A DNA stretch of 64,000 bases, from contig JAUICL010000008.1 of the NCBI GenBank assembly GCA_030427905.1, forward strand, positions 1 to 64,000, in the 5' to 3' direction. The number at the start of each line of letters is the position of its first letter. The stretch's first letter is position 1. The stretch is from Bacteroidia bacterium (GTDB lineage Bacteria > Bacteroidota > Bacteroidia > Flavobacteriales_D > Cryomorphaceae). The position numbers and the translations under genes were made by a program. The notes below the pieces were generated by a model that saw only the letters and a program-made list of their open reading frames with translations, was not told where the DNA came from and did no database searches. Positions 38,343-47,366 of this stretch are shown one piece after another.

Positions 38343-39287
38343 TTAACAATCGGCGAAAAGTGGTTCACCGATTCGCTCTTCCATTGCCGGTATTCCCTGT
38401 AGCCCTCCGGTGTGGATAAACAGCCATTTTTCACCTTCAATTCCATCCAACGATTTGGCCGTTTCACATAACGCAAAAAATGCCTTTCCCGTGTATACGG
38501 GGTCCAATTTTAGTCCGGTCAGCCCATGTATATTCCTGATGAAGTCAATGAGCTCAGTGGAAACTTTGGCATAACCACCAAAATGGAAGTCTAAAAGGTA
38601 AGTCAACTTTGCCTTCACATCGGCTTCGGTTTCTTCATCCACCAAAAACTCGGATACATAACGGCTTACGTCTTCTTCAATAAATCCACCATTCTTCAAA
38701 ACAGGAATGGAGTACAACGATGCGTTTTGCCTGTTCCCGAGCGCCATTCCGGCGAAGGTGGTGCCCGTACCCGATGCCACAAATACGCGGTGGTAAGACT
38801 CTTCCAGTTCACTCATGATTTCCATGCAGCCATTCACCCCGTAAAAGTTGGCTCCCCCTTGGGGTATCACATAGGCATTGCCATAAACTTCTCGCAGTGA
38901 TTCCAGATAGTCGCGTGTGTCGATTCCGCGGAATTCCGACCTCGAAACACGTTGAATTTCCATGCCCATCTCTGCCGCGAACCACAGGGTTGGGTTGCTC
39001 AAATCAACTTCCTCGCCACGGATGATCCCGATGGTCTTAATTCCGAAAGCCTTTCCGGCAGCCGCTGTGGCCGCAATATGGTTGGAATGCGCCCCACCAA
39101 ATGTGATGATCTGCTGGTTTCTTCTCTTCTGTGCCTGAGCGATATTCCACTTGAGTTTCCGCCATTTGTTTCCAGAAATGTCCGGGTGAATCAAGTCATC
39201 TCGCTTAACGAAAACTTCCACTCCCTTTTCCTTAAAAAGGGGCAGTTCGATGCGCTCAACTGGCGACGGAAGTTGAAATAAATTCAT
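38343..39287 (-). CDS. PLP-dependent ACC deaminase / D-cysteine desulfhydrase family protein
   Basis: 314 residues, fold-type II PLP enzyme. The PLP lysine is in ISGNKWRKLKW (about Lys41), followed by QIITFGGAHSNHIAATAAAGKAFG, FVASGTGTTFAGM (phosphate loop) and LDPVYTGKAFFAL, and near the end LFIHTGGLQGIPA. This is the ACC deaminase/D-cysteine desulfhydrase group. Whether it degrades 1-aminocyclopropane-1-carboxylate or D-cysteine cannot be told; the latter is commoner outside plant-associated bacteria. A TACCTTCG box lies exactly four bases before the ATG. Confidence 0.85.
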   Translation of the reverse strand: MNLFQLPSPVERIELPLFKEKGVEVFVKRDDLIHPDISGNKWRKLKWNIAQAQKRRNQQIITFGGAHSNHIAATAAAGKAFGIKTIGIIRGEEVDLSNPTLWFAAEMGMEIQRVSRSEFRGIDTRDYLESLREVYGNAYVIPQGGANFYGVNGCMEIMSELEESYHRVFVASGTGTTFAGMALGNRQNASLYSIPVLKNGGFIEEDVSRYVSEFLVDEETEADVKAKLTYLLDFHFGGYAKVSTELIDFIRNIHGLTGLKLDPVYTGKAFFALCETAKSLDGIEGEKWLFIHTGGLQGIPAMEERIGEPLFADC

Positions 39288-39291
39288 TTCC

Positions 39292-39299
39292 CGAAGGTA
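39292..39299 (-). promoter_or_regulatory. -7-like element of the ACC deaminase-like gene
   Basis: TACCTTCG on the minus strand (one mismatch to TAnnTTTG) is followed by four bases and the ATG, the same geometry as dnaB, ispE, rnhB and purK. Confidence 0.45.
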
Positions 39300-39815
39300 G
39301 TAATGGTTCGGGAAAGTACGCCAATAGCTAGTCTTGATGTGTTCCGTATTTCCGCCTTAATGCGTGTCGCCGAATCCGCCTAAGACGGAGAAGGAGCAGG
39401 CGGAGCTACGGTCTTTAAAAATCGCCAATCGATGTTACGTGTTCTGAAATCCTCGAAACCCCTTTCGTTGGATCGTGATTGTTAATTATCATTGATTCGT
39501 TGTTCATTCATTTGGTCTCGTCCCTACAGGACTTTATCGCATAGAATCCAGTCGCATCCGGTTTCACCGAATGCTAACGTCTTTCGCCCTTTCAGGGCTG
39601 GATTTAATTTAGGGCGTAAAGAATGAAAATGGAATTGGAATTTTTTCCGCTCCGCAGTAGCTGCGCTGCTGCGGCAATTACTACAAAACCGTTAATCGAT
39701 CTTCTAAACTCTGAGATCACTAAAGCCCTTGAAACCCATTATAGCGGTTATGATCTTAATACATAGTACTTGATACTTTGTACATTTTGAAAACCTATAG
39801 CCTTATCTTCGCGCC
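39300..39815. repeat. Repeat-rich intergenic region, no gene
   Basis: About 500 bases without a supportable gene. It contains a degenerate TCCGCCTAAGACGGA/AGGCGGAGCTACGG element (39374-39411) related to the CCGCCTTAGGCGG palindromes at 2831 and 3824. There is also a TCGTCCCTACAGGA...GCCCTTTCAGGGC block (39518-39598) of a type scattered through Bacteroidota genomes, and a hairpin CCGCAGTAGC-TGC-GCTGCTGCGG (39652-39674). The rnhB -7-like box (TATCTTCG, 39804-39811) closes the region. Probably a landing site for small palindromic repeats. Confidence 0.6.
39804..39811 (+). promoter_or_regulatory. -7-like element of rnhB
   Basis: TATCTTCG (one mismatch to TAnnTTTG) is followed by CGCC and the rnhB ATG, so the predicted transcript is leaderless or nearly so. 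Confidence 0.45.
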
Positions 39816-40409
39816 ATGGCCAAATTATTGAGTTGTCTAGAAAAAGGAAGAGTCGAAGCGGGAGTGGATGAAGCAGGGCGCGGATGCCTGAGTGGGCCAG
39901 TCGTGGCTGGTGCGGTCATACTTCCCGAAGGCTGGAACCATCCTTTGCTCAACGACTCGAAACAATTGACTGAAAAGAAACGCAACGTGCTCCGACCGAT
40001 CATCGAAGCCGAAGCAATGGCCTGGGGCGTTGGATTTGTTTTTCCAGAACGGATAGATGAAATTAACATCTTGCAAGCGAGCTTTGAAGCTATGCATCTA
40101 GCCATTCGTCAGTTGAATGTGAACCCCGATCACATACTCGTAGATGGAAATCGCTTCCGGCCATTCGACCAAATTGGGCACACCTGTGTGATCAAAGGAG
40201 ATGGCAAGATTCGGAGCATCGCAGCGGCTTCTGTTTTAGCCAAGACTCATCGTGATGAGTACATGGAGAAAATTCATCAAGAGTTTCCCATGTTTGAATG
40301 GTGTTCGAACAAGGGCTATCCCACCAAAAAACACCGGGAAATCATAGCATCTTACGGCGCTACACCTTACCACCGAAAGAGTTTTGCCCTGCTGCCGAAG
40401 GAGCCGTGA
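39816..40409 (+). CDS. rnhB: Ribonuclease HII
   Basis: 197 residues, normal size. It cleaves RNA in RNA-DNA hybrids and removes single ribonucleotides. The active-site DExD pattern is visible in AGVDEAGRGCLSGPVVAGAVIL (Asp18, Glu19), with the further aspartate in ILVDGNRF and the C-terminal AAASVLAKTHRDEYM and NKGYPTKKHREIIASYGATPYHRKSF. It is followed 89 bases later by the DUF3352 gene. Confidence 0.96.
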   Translation: MAKLLSCLEKGRVEAGVDEAGRGCLSGPVVAGAVILPEGWNHPLLNDSKQLTEKKRNVLRPIIEAEAMAWGVGFVFPERIDEINILQASFEAMHLAIRQLNVNPDHILVDGNRFRPFDQIGHTCVIKGDGKIRSIAAASVLAKTHRDEYMEKIHQEFPMFEWCSNKGYPTKKHREIIASYGATPYHRKSFALLPKEP

Positions 40410-40471
40410 ATTTGCACATCACCCTGTGCAAAGCGTTGTGGTCTTTACATGCCCACGACCATTGCCTATGT

Positions 40472-40479
40472 TACCTTTG
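40472..40479 (+). promoter_or_regulatory. -7 promoter element of the DUF3352 gene
   Basis: TACCTTTG is a perfect TAnnTTTG match, 19 bases before the GTG start of the DUF3352 gene. No well-spaced -33 element. Confidence 0.5.
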
Positions 40480-40498
40480 ATCTGATAAAAATTGGGTC

Positions 40499-43225
40499 GT
40501 GAAAAAGCTTGTACTTATTCTTCTATTTCTAGGGGGTATCATCGGGATGCTCTTCTTGTTTTATCAAAGTTTCGAGAAGACAGAGCGGTCTGATGTGACG
40601 GCCTTGCAAGCCATACCGCAAAGCGCGGCATTGATTTTCGAAACAGACGAAGTGGGTGAGCTTTGGCGTGATCTCTCCACTGAGAGTCTCGTCTGGAACG
40701 AATTGCTCAAAACCGATCTGTTTTTCAGGTTGAATGAGCTCGGCTCTACGTTGGATAGCATTTACGTGAACTATTCCGATTTGCGCACCATGCTAGCCGA
40801 TCAACCTATGGTGGTTTCTGTGCATGAAGAAGGTGCCAAGCGATTCAATTACCTCGTGGCCGTTCCTACCCGATCTGATGCCGATGAAACCGCGCTGGTG
40901 GAAGGAGTGAAGAAGCTTTTGCGAATCAATGAAACGGCAAAAACCGAAGATTACGACGGTCAAACCATTTACACCTTCCCCTTCAAACTCATCGACGACG
41001 AGATCCACTTTTACATCGAAGATGGGCTTTTGGTGATGGGGCTTTCCGATGTGCTTATCGAAGAGTCGATCAGAGCTGTGCAGCAAGATGCCTCAGTGCT
41101 CCGTGATCGAGAATTTCAGGCTGTGAGAAGCACACGTGGCAAGCAGGCCCGAGCCACCGTTTATGTCAACTACAAAACCGGGAAGAACATTCTAGCCAAC
41201 TTCTTAAAATCCGAAAACCGAGACTTGGATCTATTTCGCGAGCCGTACGCCGAGTGGTCTGCACTCGATTTGGGACTCAAGGCCAGCCATGTTACGCTCA
41301 ACGGTTTTGCCATGGCGAAGGATAGTACAGATGCCTGGTTGAGCGCCTTCCGAAATCTGGAGCCAAACCGCATTCACGTGTTTGACTTTATGCCGTCTCA
41401 AACGGCCTACTTCGCTTATTTCGGCTACGGAGATTTTGAAACATACCAAAAACAGCGCGCTGATATCCGCGAGTCGAGTGGAGGGAAGTACAGCTTCGAG
41501 AAAAAGCTAAAGGCATACGACGACAACTGTTCGTGCAATATGCTAGACAAAGCTACAAGCTGGATTGGTTCTCAGGCTGTAGCGTTTATCACAGAGCCTG
41601 TTAGCGAAGAGTACATACAAAATCACTTTGTCATTTTTGAATCTGAAAAGCCAGAGCAGGCTTGGATCAACTTGAATGAATTGAATCAGATTTTTGAGTC
41701 ATCGAAAGAAGGTGATTCGTACAAAGGATACGAGTTTATTCACGTTCCATTGGGATCGTTCTATGCCGATATTTTAGGCGATGCCTTCTTGGGTATCGAA
41801 GATCCATATGTCACTAGAATCGAAGACATGATCGTGATGGCTAAATCGGTGAATGCACTGAGAAACATCATTGATGCGCGATACAAAGGGGCAACCTTGG
41901 CTGCTGATACCAAGTTTTCGGAAGTCCGGGAACAGTTTTCAAACGAACCCCAAGTGCTAATCTATAGCTCTTTGGCCAGATCGCCATTTATCTATGCCAA
42001 TCTCCTTCAAGACGAATACGCCAAAGCCATCACCGAACGCACCGAAGTCTTGAGAAAGTTTCAGGCTTTTATTTACGAAGCGAGCTTCTTCCGCGATGAG
42101 CTGTTCTATAACAATGTTTATCTCAAGCACAGTCCCGAGTACCAGCAGGAGACTAACGCGCTTTGGGAGATCAAGCTTCCAGAAGAATTGGTCGGAAAGC
42201 CGCAGTTTGTAGAGAATCACTACACGGGTGCCTACGAGATTTTGGTGCAGGACGCTGCCAATAAACTTCACTTGATCAGCAACACCGGAAAGTTGATGTG
42301 GTCGCGGCCGCTCGACGGCCCCATACTCGGCGAAGTAGAACAAGTCGATCTATACAAAAACAACAAATTGCAACTCCTTTTCAATACGGCCGGGAAGATT
42401 TACCTCGTTGATCGAAACGGAAACGATGTCGAGTCATTCCCTGTGGCGCTCAAGCCTAAAGCTACCGGCCCAATTGGAATTGCCGACTACGACAATAGCC
42501 GCGACTACCGCATTTTTGTGGCGCTCGAAGGTGGAAAGACTCAGCTTTACGACGGCACTGGACAGTTGGTGAAGGGTTGGGAATTCGTTGATAATGGTGC
42601 GACCATCGGTTTACCACTTCGACATATCCGTATCAAGTCGAAGGACTACATCCTAGCCATAACCGAAGCCGGAAAAGTCCACCTATTGAACCGAAAAGGT
42701 AAGTCCAGACACAGTGTCTCTAACCTAATCGAAAAGGGGCTTGACCAGGAACCCGTTTTAACGCTTGGCAATAAGATTGGTCGGTCGTCACTCTCGTATG
42801 TAGATGCAGATGGAAATGCCTTCGTATTCGGATTCGACGATCGGTTCGAGAAACTCCAACTCGTTGATGAGAAAGTGGATGCCTACGCCTACCTCGATTT
42901 AGATGGAAATGATGAATCAGATTGGGTGGTGAAAACCGATCGCGGAGTTTCCGCATTTACTGCCACGGGCGATGAGTTGTTTAGCATTGAGACAAAAGGG
43001 CAAGGGATGATGCAGGCCTTCGATTTTACCAAACCACTCTTGGTATTTGTTGACCAATCAAAAGAGCAGGTCTATTTGTTCAACGGCGCCGGTGAACTCA
43101 AATCGGGATTCCCGCTCTACGGTTCGAGCGAAGTCGCTATTGGCGATATGAACAAAGACGGCCATCTTAACTTGATCACTCTTGGCGAAGGAGGATTTGT
43201 GTATGCGTATACGATTGAAGACTAA
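40499..43225 (+). CDS. DUF3352 domain protein, membrane-anchored, with C-terminal propeller
   Basis: 908 residues beginning with GTG. One N-terminal membrane anchor (LVLILLFLGGIIGMLFLFY) is followed by a DUF3352-like region (about 35-520: AIPQSAALIFETDE, AFRNLEPNRIHVFDFMPSQTAYFAYFGYGDF). The C-terminal third (about 560-908) has repeated short blades such as KLHLISNTGKLMWSRPL, KIYLVDRNGNDVESFP, KVHLLNRKGKSRHSV and VAIGDMNKDGHLNLITLGEGG, resembling PQQ/FG-GAP propellers. Probably faces the periplasm. The function is unknown, and partners are not evident from the neighbours. Confidence 0.8.
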   Translation: MKKLVLILLFLGGIIGMLFLFYQSFEKTERSDVTALQAIPQSAALIFETDEVGELWRDLSTESLVWNELLKTDLFFRLNELGSTLDSIYVNYSDLRTMLADQPMVVSVHEEGAKRFNYLVAVPTRSDADETALVEGVKKLLRINETAKTEDYDGQTIYTFPFKLIDDEIHFYIEDGLLVMGLSDVLIEESIRAVQQDASVLRDREFQAVRSTRGKQARATVYVNYKTGKNILANFLKSENRDLDLFREPYAEWSALDLGLKASHVTLNGFAMAKDSTDAWLSAFRNLEPNRIHVFDFMPSQTAYFAYFGYGDFETYQKQRADIRESSGGKYSFEKKLKAYDDNCSCNMLDKATSWIGSQAVAFITEPVSEEYIQNHFVIFESEKPEQAWINLNELNQIFESSKEGDSYKGYEFIHVPLGSFYADILGDAFLGIEDPYVTRIEDMIVMAKSVNALRNIIDARYKGATLAADTKFSEVREQFSNEPQVLIYSSLARSPFIYANLLQDEYAKAITERTEVLRKFQAFIYEASFFRDELFYNNVYLKHSPEYQQETNALWEIKLPEELVGKPQFVENHYTGAYEILVQDAANKLHLISNTGKLMWSRPLDGPILGEVEQVDLYKNNKLQLLFNTAGKIYLVDRNGNDVESFPVALKPKATGPIGIADYDNSRDYRIFVALEGGKTQLYDGTGQLVKGWEFVDNGATIGLPLRHIRIKSKDYILAITEAGKVHLLNRKGKSRHSVSNLIEKGLDQEPVLTLGNKIGRSSLSYVDADGNAFVFGFDDRFEKLQLVDEKVDAYAYLDLDGNDESDWVVKTDRGVSAFTATGDELFSIETKGQGMMQAFDFTKPLLVFVDQSKEQVYLFNGAGELKSGFPLYGSSEVAIGDMNKDGHLNLITLGEGGFVYAYTIED

Positions 43226-43676
43226 GGGTTAATTGACAACAGGTAAGTGATAATGGATAATTTGACCTATTGAACCATTCCTAAGTTATTATTACCAAAA
43301 CTCCTGAAGGTCCATATTGACCCCCTACTCAAAAAGAGCTGGTGGTTTATTTCTGATTTTAGATATGTTGATTATCGCAGCGATGTAAGAAATTTTTACA
43401 TCATACTCCCCAAGAAACCACGCGATACGCCTTCGGCTAATCGCGCGGTAGCGCGAAAATGAATTCAATCAGTTTGCACAAAAGCGCTGCGCTGAATTTG
43501 CAATTCTGCGCTTTACGCAACTTTGAAACCAACGAAAACCAAGAAAATGAACTCATGTTGTACTCCCCAGCATGAACACTTAATGAATTGAGCTTTATTG
43601 AGCTCAGGATTACATCCTAGCGATATCAGGCTCGTTTTCCGGACAGTAGTGGTGTCGAATTCGGAGCTGCGGAGCA
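43226..43676. repeat. Intergenic region with duplicated segment and palindromes
   Basis: About 450 bases without a supportable gene. A 48-base segment at 43273-43320 recurs at 43730-43777 with 45 of 48 identical positions. Small inverted repeats are dense: ATGTAA...TTACAT near 43384, CGCGATACGCCTTCGGCTAATCGCG near 43420, GCGCGGTAGCGCG near 43441 and a GCGCTGAATT...AATTCTGCGC pair near 43485. The frame through the first copy is open for about 60 codons but has no usual start. Looks like a decayed or duplicated segment. Confidence 0.55.
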
Positions 43677-43901
43677 GTGGTGACCGACTGGAAGGAGCGT
43701 CAGTATTCGGAATGTAGATCCGTGAATTCAACCATTCCTAAGTTTTCATCACCAAAACTCCTGAAGGTCCATATTGATCAGGACGTAGCTGAAGTCTTCG
43801 CGCTTTTCGATTTGATCAACCCAGGATTCGACTGTATTATTCGATACAACTCAAAAAAAATTCAAGTAACTCAATACGGCGCGCTGTTCAAACGAGAATA
43901 A
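43677..43901 (+). CDS. Small hypothetical ORF spanning the second repeat copy
   Basis: 74 residues from a GTG. I recognise no family. The part after the repeat (VHIDQDVAEVFALFDLINPGFDCIIRYNSKKIQVTQYGALFKRE) has a plausible alpha+beta composition, whereas the first 20 residues are doubtful. The repeat-encoded TIPK...PKLLKVHID also appears in frame in the first copy at 43273. No promoter is visible. The stop touches the efp terminator. It may be the tail of a larger lost gene. Confidence 0.3.
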   Translation: MVTDWKERQYSECRSVNSTIPKFSSPKLLKVHIDQDVAEVFALFDLINPGFDCIIRYNSKKIQVTQYGALFKRE

Positions 43902-43932
43902 AAAAAGCCTTCTCAATCACTGAGAAGGCTTT
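43898..43932 (-). terminator. Intrinsic terminator of efp
   Basis: On the minus strand AAAGCCTTCTCA pairs perfectly with TGAGAAGGCTTT (12 bp, loop of five), followed by a run of seven T. It starts 23 bases after the efp stop. Confidence 0.92.
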
Positions 43933-43954
43933 GGATATTTTCAGCAGGAATTGC

Positions 43955-44521
43955 TTATTCTTTGATGCGCTCTGCGTATTGTCCGGTTCTCGTATCCACT
44001 TTGATTCGATCATCGGTATTGATGAAGAGTGGAACGCGAATCTCAGCGCCTGTATCAATGGTAGCAGGCTTTAATGTGTTTGTAGCCGTGTCGCCTTTTA
44101 CACCGGGCTCGGTATAGGTCACAGTGGCTTCAATAAAGTGTGGCATTTCTACAACCAGTGGGTTTTCTTCTTCGGCGTGGAAGATGATTGTAACAACCAT
44201 TTCTTCCTTCAGATACTCGGGCTGTTCTATCATGTGGCCATCGATAAACACCTGCTCAAAAGTCTCGGTATTCATAAAGTGGTAGCCATTGTTTTCTGGA
44301 TATAGGTACTGGTACTGGCGGTGCTCGATACGAACGATTTCAATGCTGTGTCCAGCCGAAAAAGTATTATCGATTACTTTGCCCGTTTCAATGTTTTTGA
44401 GCTTCGTTCGAACAAACGCTGGCCCTTTTCCCGGCTTCACGTGTTGAAACTCCGTGATTGTGTAAAGCTTCCCATTGAAGTTGATGCAAAGCCCGTTTTT
44501 AATATCTGATGTATTTGCCAT
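43955..44521 (-). CDS. efp: Translation elongation factor P
   Basis: 188 residues, standard length. Three beta-barrel domains. The tip loop of domain I reads HVKPGKGPAF with Lys32, the residue that would carry any post-translational modification. EF-P rescues ribosomes stalled at polyproline. C-terminal signatures GDTATNTLKPATIDTGAEIRVPLFINTDDRIKVDTRTGQY are intact. A -7 box (TACATTTG) lies in the short gap upstream and a strong terminator follows, so efp can be expressed on its own although it follows the lpx genes. Confidence 0.97.
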   Translation of the reverse strand: MANTSDIKNGLCINFNGKLYTITEFQHVKPGKGPAFVRTKLKNIETGKVIDNTFSAGHSIEIVRIEHRQYQYLYPENNGYHFMNTETFEQVFIDGHMIEQPEYLKEEMVVTIIFHAEEENPLVVEMPHFIEATVTYTEPGVKGDTATNTLKPATIDTGAEIRVPLFINTDDRIKVDTRTGQYAERIKE

Positions 44522-44541
44522 CCTTATTGTATTCTTTGAGC

Positions 44542-44549
44542 CAAATGTA
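44542..44549 (-). promoter_or_regulatory. -7 promoter element of efp
   Basis: TACATTTG on the minus strand, a perfect TAnnTTTG match, 20 bases before the efp ATG in the 33-base gap after the ABC ATPase gene. Confidence 0.5.
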
Positions 44550-44554
44550 GAAAA

Positions 44555-45184
44555 TTATGCCCGCTTGAAGTTTTCGATCCAGATTTTTTCAGAACAGAAG
44601 CCGTACTCTTCTTCCACCTGATTGGAAGCCACGATGTAGATGCGGCCTTGCTTTGTCTTGTCAACCATTTCCTGATACCAGTCTATTCCTCGGTGATCGA
44701 GATTGGAAGTGGGCTCATCAAGGAAAATGAATGGGCAGTCGCTGAGCAGTGCCAGCCCCAGTCTCACCCTTTGTTTCATTCCCGATGAAAAGTACTTGAT
44801 GGGCTTGGTCATGGCGTGCTCGAGTTGGCAAGTCTTGCCAAATTCGTTCAGGTCAAACTGGCTCAAATGCGGTTTTAATGAGAAATGGAACCGAACCATT
44901 TCGCTTAGGTTTAGCTCATCGTATAGGTCGAGGTAGGGGCTACAAAACCCAACGTGGCGATACACATCGGCCTGCTTTAAGTCCTGGCCAGCTACTGCGT
45001 AGATAATCTCTCCTGATGATGGCATCGAAAATCCCGAGACGACTTTCAAAAAGGTGCTTTTCCCGGAGCCATTTCCACCGAGTACAGCATAGGCCTTTTC
45101 TGAGTCAAGATCCATCGAGATTTGGTCGAAAAGCCATTCCCGATTGAAGCGTTTTCCCAGATTTTGAAGGCTGATTTTAGTCAT
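44555..45184 (-). CDS. ABC transporter ATP-binding protein
   Basis: 209 residues, one nucleotide-binding domain: Walker A LGGNGSGKSTFLK (34-46), signature FSSGMKQRVRLGLALL, Walker B PFIFLDEPTSNLD and a switch histidine replaced by Asn (IVASNQVEEE), which may slow ATP hydrolysis or mark a non-exporter role. No permease is adjacent. It overlaps lpxA by eight bases, so it belongs to the lipid A operon and could serve an envelope-related ABC-2 system. It is short of the accessory C-terminal region seen in O-antigen exporters. Confidence 0.85.
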   Translation of the reverse strand: MTKISLQNLGKRFNREWLFDQISMDLDSEKAYAVLGGNGSGKSTFLKVVSGFSMPSSGEIIYAVAGQDLKQADVYRHVGFCSPYLDLYDELNLSEMVRFHFSLKPHLSQFDLNEFGKTCQLEHAMTKPIKYFSSGMKQRVRLGLALLSDCPFIFLDEPTSNLDHRGIDWYQEMVDKTKQGRIYIVASNQVEEEYGFCSEKIWIENFKRA

Positions 45185-45959
45185 GGAGCGGGCCTTTCAT
45201 AATGCCCTTGTCCGAGTTTCGGATGAAGTCTAAAATGTGTTGCTTTTCAGGGCTGTCAGGCACTTCGCTTTCCAAAACTTCGAGTGCCTTGGTCATGTTC
45301 TTGTGTTGGACGTAGATAATGCGGTAAGCATCTTCGATTTGAGAGATGATTTTCGGGTCGAATCCTCTGCGGCGAAGCCCAACGGTGTTGACACCTACGT
45401 AGCTCATCGGCTCTCTGGCGGCTTTGCAAAAAGGTGGAACATTCTTTCGAACCAGTGTTCCTCCGGCTATAAAAGAGTGCGCTCCAATAGTCAGGAACTG
45501 CTGTACGCCGACCATTCCTTCCAGAATGGCAAAGTCTTCGATCTTTACGTGACCGGCTACCGATCCGGCATTCGCAATGATGCAATTGTTTCCAACTTCT
45601 ACATCGTGACCAAGGTGAACGTAGGCCATGAGCAGGCAGTTGTTTCCAACGCTTGTCTTCATCTTATCTACCGTACCCTTGTTGATGGTCACGCATTCGC
45701 GAATGGTGGTGTTGTCACCGATTTCAACCGTCGTTTTTTCCCCTTGATACTTTAAATCTTGCGGGATAGCTGAGATTACAGCTCCCGGAAAAATCTCGCA
45801 ATTCTTTCCAATTCGAGCACCGTCCATGATCACAACGTTCGAGTGGATCACAGTGCCATCTCCAATCTCTACATCCCCATGTATGGTTGAAAAAGGACCG
45901 ATTTTCACATCCTTTCCAATCTTCGCATTGGGGTCAATATGCGCTCCGGCTGTGCTCAT
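45177..45959 (-). CDS. lpxA: UDP-N-acetylglucosamine acyltransferase LpxA
   Basis: 260 residues. Left-handed beta-helix built from hexapeptide repeats (IGKDVKIGPFSTIHGDVEIGDGTVI). The catalytic histidine is probably His118 in LMAYVHLGHDVEVGNN, and GLRRRGFD is the usual LpxA block before the helical C-terminus. It adds the first 3-hydroxyacyl chain to UDP-GlcNAc in lipid A synthesis. It starts three bases after lpxC-fabZ, within one operon. Confidence 0.95.
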   Translation of the reverse strand: MSTAGAHIDPNAKIGKDVKIGPFSTIHGDVEIGDGTVIHSNVVIMDGARIGKNCEIFPGAVISAIPQDLKYQGEKTTVEIGDNTTIRECVTINKGTVDKMKTSVGNNCLLMAYVHLGHDVEVGNNCIIANAGSVAGHVKIEDFAILEGMVGVQQFLTIGAHSFIAGGTLVRKNVPPFCKAAREPMSYVGVNTVGLRRRGFDPKIISQIEDAYRIIYVQHKNMTKALEVLESEVPDSPEKQHILDFIRNSDKGIMKGPLHD

Positions 45960-45962
45960 TAA

Positions 45963-47366
45963 TTATGCTTTATCTCGTATGATTTGTGCCATCAGGTCTC
46001 CCTCAGACACCACTTGTCCATTTACATATCCAGTTCCTTTCATCTGAACAATACCCCTTCTGATAGGAGCTGAAAGTTCGAGCTTGAAAACAACGGTGTC
46101 GCCTGGTATCACTTTTCTCTTGAATTTGACAGCGTCGATCTTCATAAAGTAAGTACTCCAGTTTTCAGGGTCTTCTACATTGTGAAGCGCCAAAACCCCA
46201 CCTACTTGTGCCATGGCTTCAATTTGAAGTACTCCTGGCATCACGGGGTTACCAGGGAAATGCCCTGTGAAGAAAGGCTCGTTGATCGTGACGTTCTTCA
46301 CGCCCACTACGGTATTTTCTGTCAGCTCGATCACTTTGTCGATCATCAAAAACGGGTAGCGGTGCGGAAGGATGTTCATGATTTGATTGACATCATAAAC
46401 AGGGTCTTTTGTCAAGTCGAATGTTGGGGTTTTCTTTCGCTCTTCTTTGATCAGATTTTTGATGATCTTTCCAAAGGCTGTATTCCCTCTATGACCAGGT
46501 CTTGCGGCGAGAATGTGTCCGCGAATCGGTTTCCCGACCAAGGCTAAATCACCAACAATATCGAGTAGTTTGTGCCGAGCCGGTTCATTTTCAAACTGAA
46601 GTTTGATTGTGTTCAACACCCCGATACCTTCTACTTTGATGTCTTCGTAGTTCTTACCAACTAGTTTGGCAATCTCGCGGTACTCTTCTTCCGTCCGCTC
46701 CTGCTCTACCAAAACGATGGCGTTGTCCAAATCACCACCTTTAATAAGGTTGTTCTTAGCCAACATTTCAATTTCCCGAAGGAAAACGAAGGTTCGGCAA
46801 GGAGCAATTTCCTTCTTAAACTCACCTAGATGGTACATCGAAGCGTGCTGTGTACCCAAGATAGGCGAGTTGTAATCGACCATTACGGTAATTCGGAACT
46901 CTTGCCCTGGAGTAGGCACGGCAAGCATCTCTACATAGCCTTCGTCGTCTTCGTAGTATAAGTTTTCTTTGAGCGTAAAATAGTCGCGTTCGGCATCTTG
47001 CTCTTCGTAACCAGCCTTTTCAATCGCATCGACAAAGAGCTTGGCGCTACCATCCATGATGGGTACTTCGGGGCCGTCGAGCTGGATAAGAGCGTTATCA
47101 ACTTCGCAACCGTAAATGGCGGCGAGAACGTGCTCGGTGGTATAAACACGAGCTCCATTTTCTTCAAGGGTGGTTCCACGGTTTGTCGTCACCACATTAT
47201 CAACATCTGCTTTGATCAAGGGCTGGCCTTCCACATCAACTCGTTGGAACACGTAACCGTGATTTTCAGGTGCTGGTAAAATTTTGAGTGTTACTTTCTC
47301 TCCCGAGTGAAGGCCAATTCCCTTCATCTCTATGGGGTTTGCCAGGGTACGTTGATTCGTACTCAT
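45963..47366 (-). CDS. lpxC/fabZ: Bifunctional LpxC deacetylase / FabZ dehydratase
   Basis: 467 residues joining two enzymes. Residues 1-310 are LpxC, the zinc deacetylase of lipid A synthesis, with metal ligands His79 ([10 protein letters not shown]), His265 and Asp269 ([10 protein letters not shown]) and the catalytic GHRGNT at 291-296. Residues about 325-467 are FabZ, with [15 protein letters not shown] and the active-site His369 and Glu383 in [20 protein letters not shown]. FabZ dehydrates 3-hydroxyacyl-ACP, the same acyl donor used by LpxA and LpxD, so the fusion joins competing pathways. This fusion is a known trait of Bacteroidota. It overlaps lpxD by four bases. Confidence 0.97.
   Translation of the reverse strand: MSTNQRTLANPIEMKGIGLHSGEKVTLKILPAPENHGYVFQRVDVEGQPLIKADVDNVVTTNRGTTLEENGARVYTTEHVLAAIYGCEVDNALIQLDGPEVPIMDGSAKLFVDAIEKAGYEEQDAERDYFTLKENLYYEDDEGYVEMLAVPTPGQEFRITVMVDYNSPILGTQHASMYHLGEFKKEIAPCRTFVFLREIEMLAKNNLIKGGDLDNAIVLVEQERTEEEYREIAKLVGKNYEDIKVEGIGVLNTIKLQFENEPARHKLLDIVGDLALVGKPIRGHILAARPGHRGNTAFGKIIKNLIKEERKKTPTFDLTKDPVYDVNQIMNILPHRYPFLMIDKVIELTENTVVGVKNVTINEPFFTGHFPGNPVMPGVLQIEAMAQVGGVLALHNVEDPENWSTYFMKIDAVKFKRKVIPGDTVVFKLELSAPIRRGIVQMKGTGYVNGQVVSEGDLMAQIIRDKA

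Noticed and set aside
41957-42343. 128-codon frame antisense to the DUF3352 gene
   Set aside because: The plus-strand gene is a continuous 908-codon frame with a membrane anchor and repeated blades; the antisense frame is a shadow.
45237-45755. 172-codon open frame antisense to lpxA
   Set aside because: The opposite strand encodes an unmistakable hexapeptide-repeat LpxA; the antisense frame is a by-product of its repetitive codons.
45963-47366. LpxC-FabZ fusion considered as a novel gene fusion
   Set aside because: The fusion is real in the sequence but is a known trait of Bacteroidota, so it is listed as a feature and not as a discovery.
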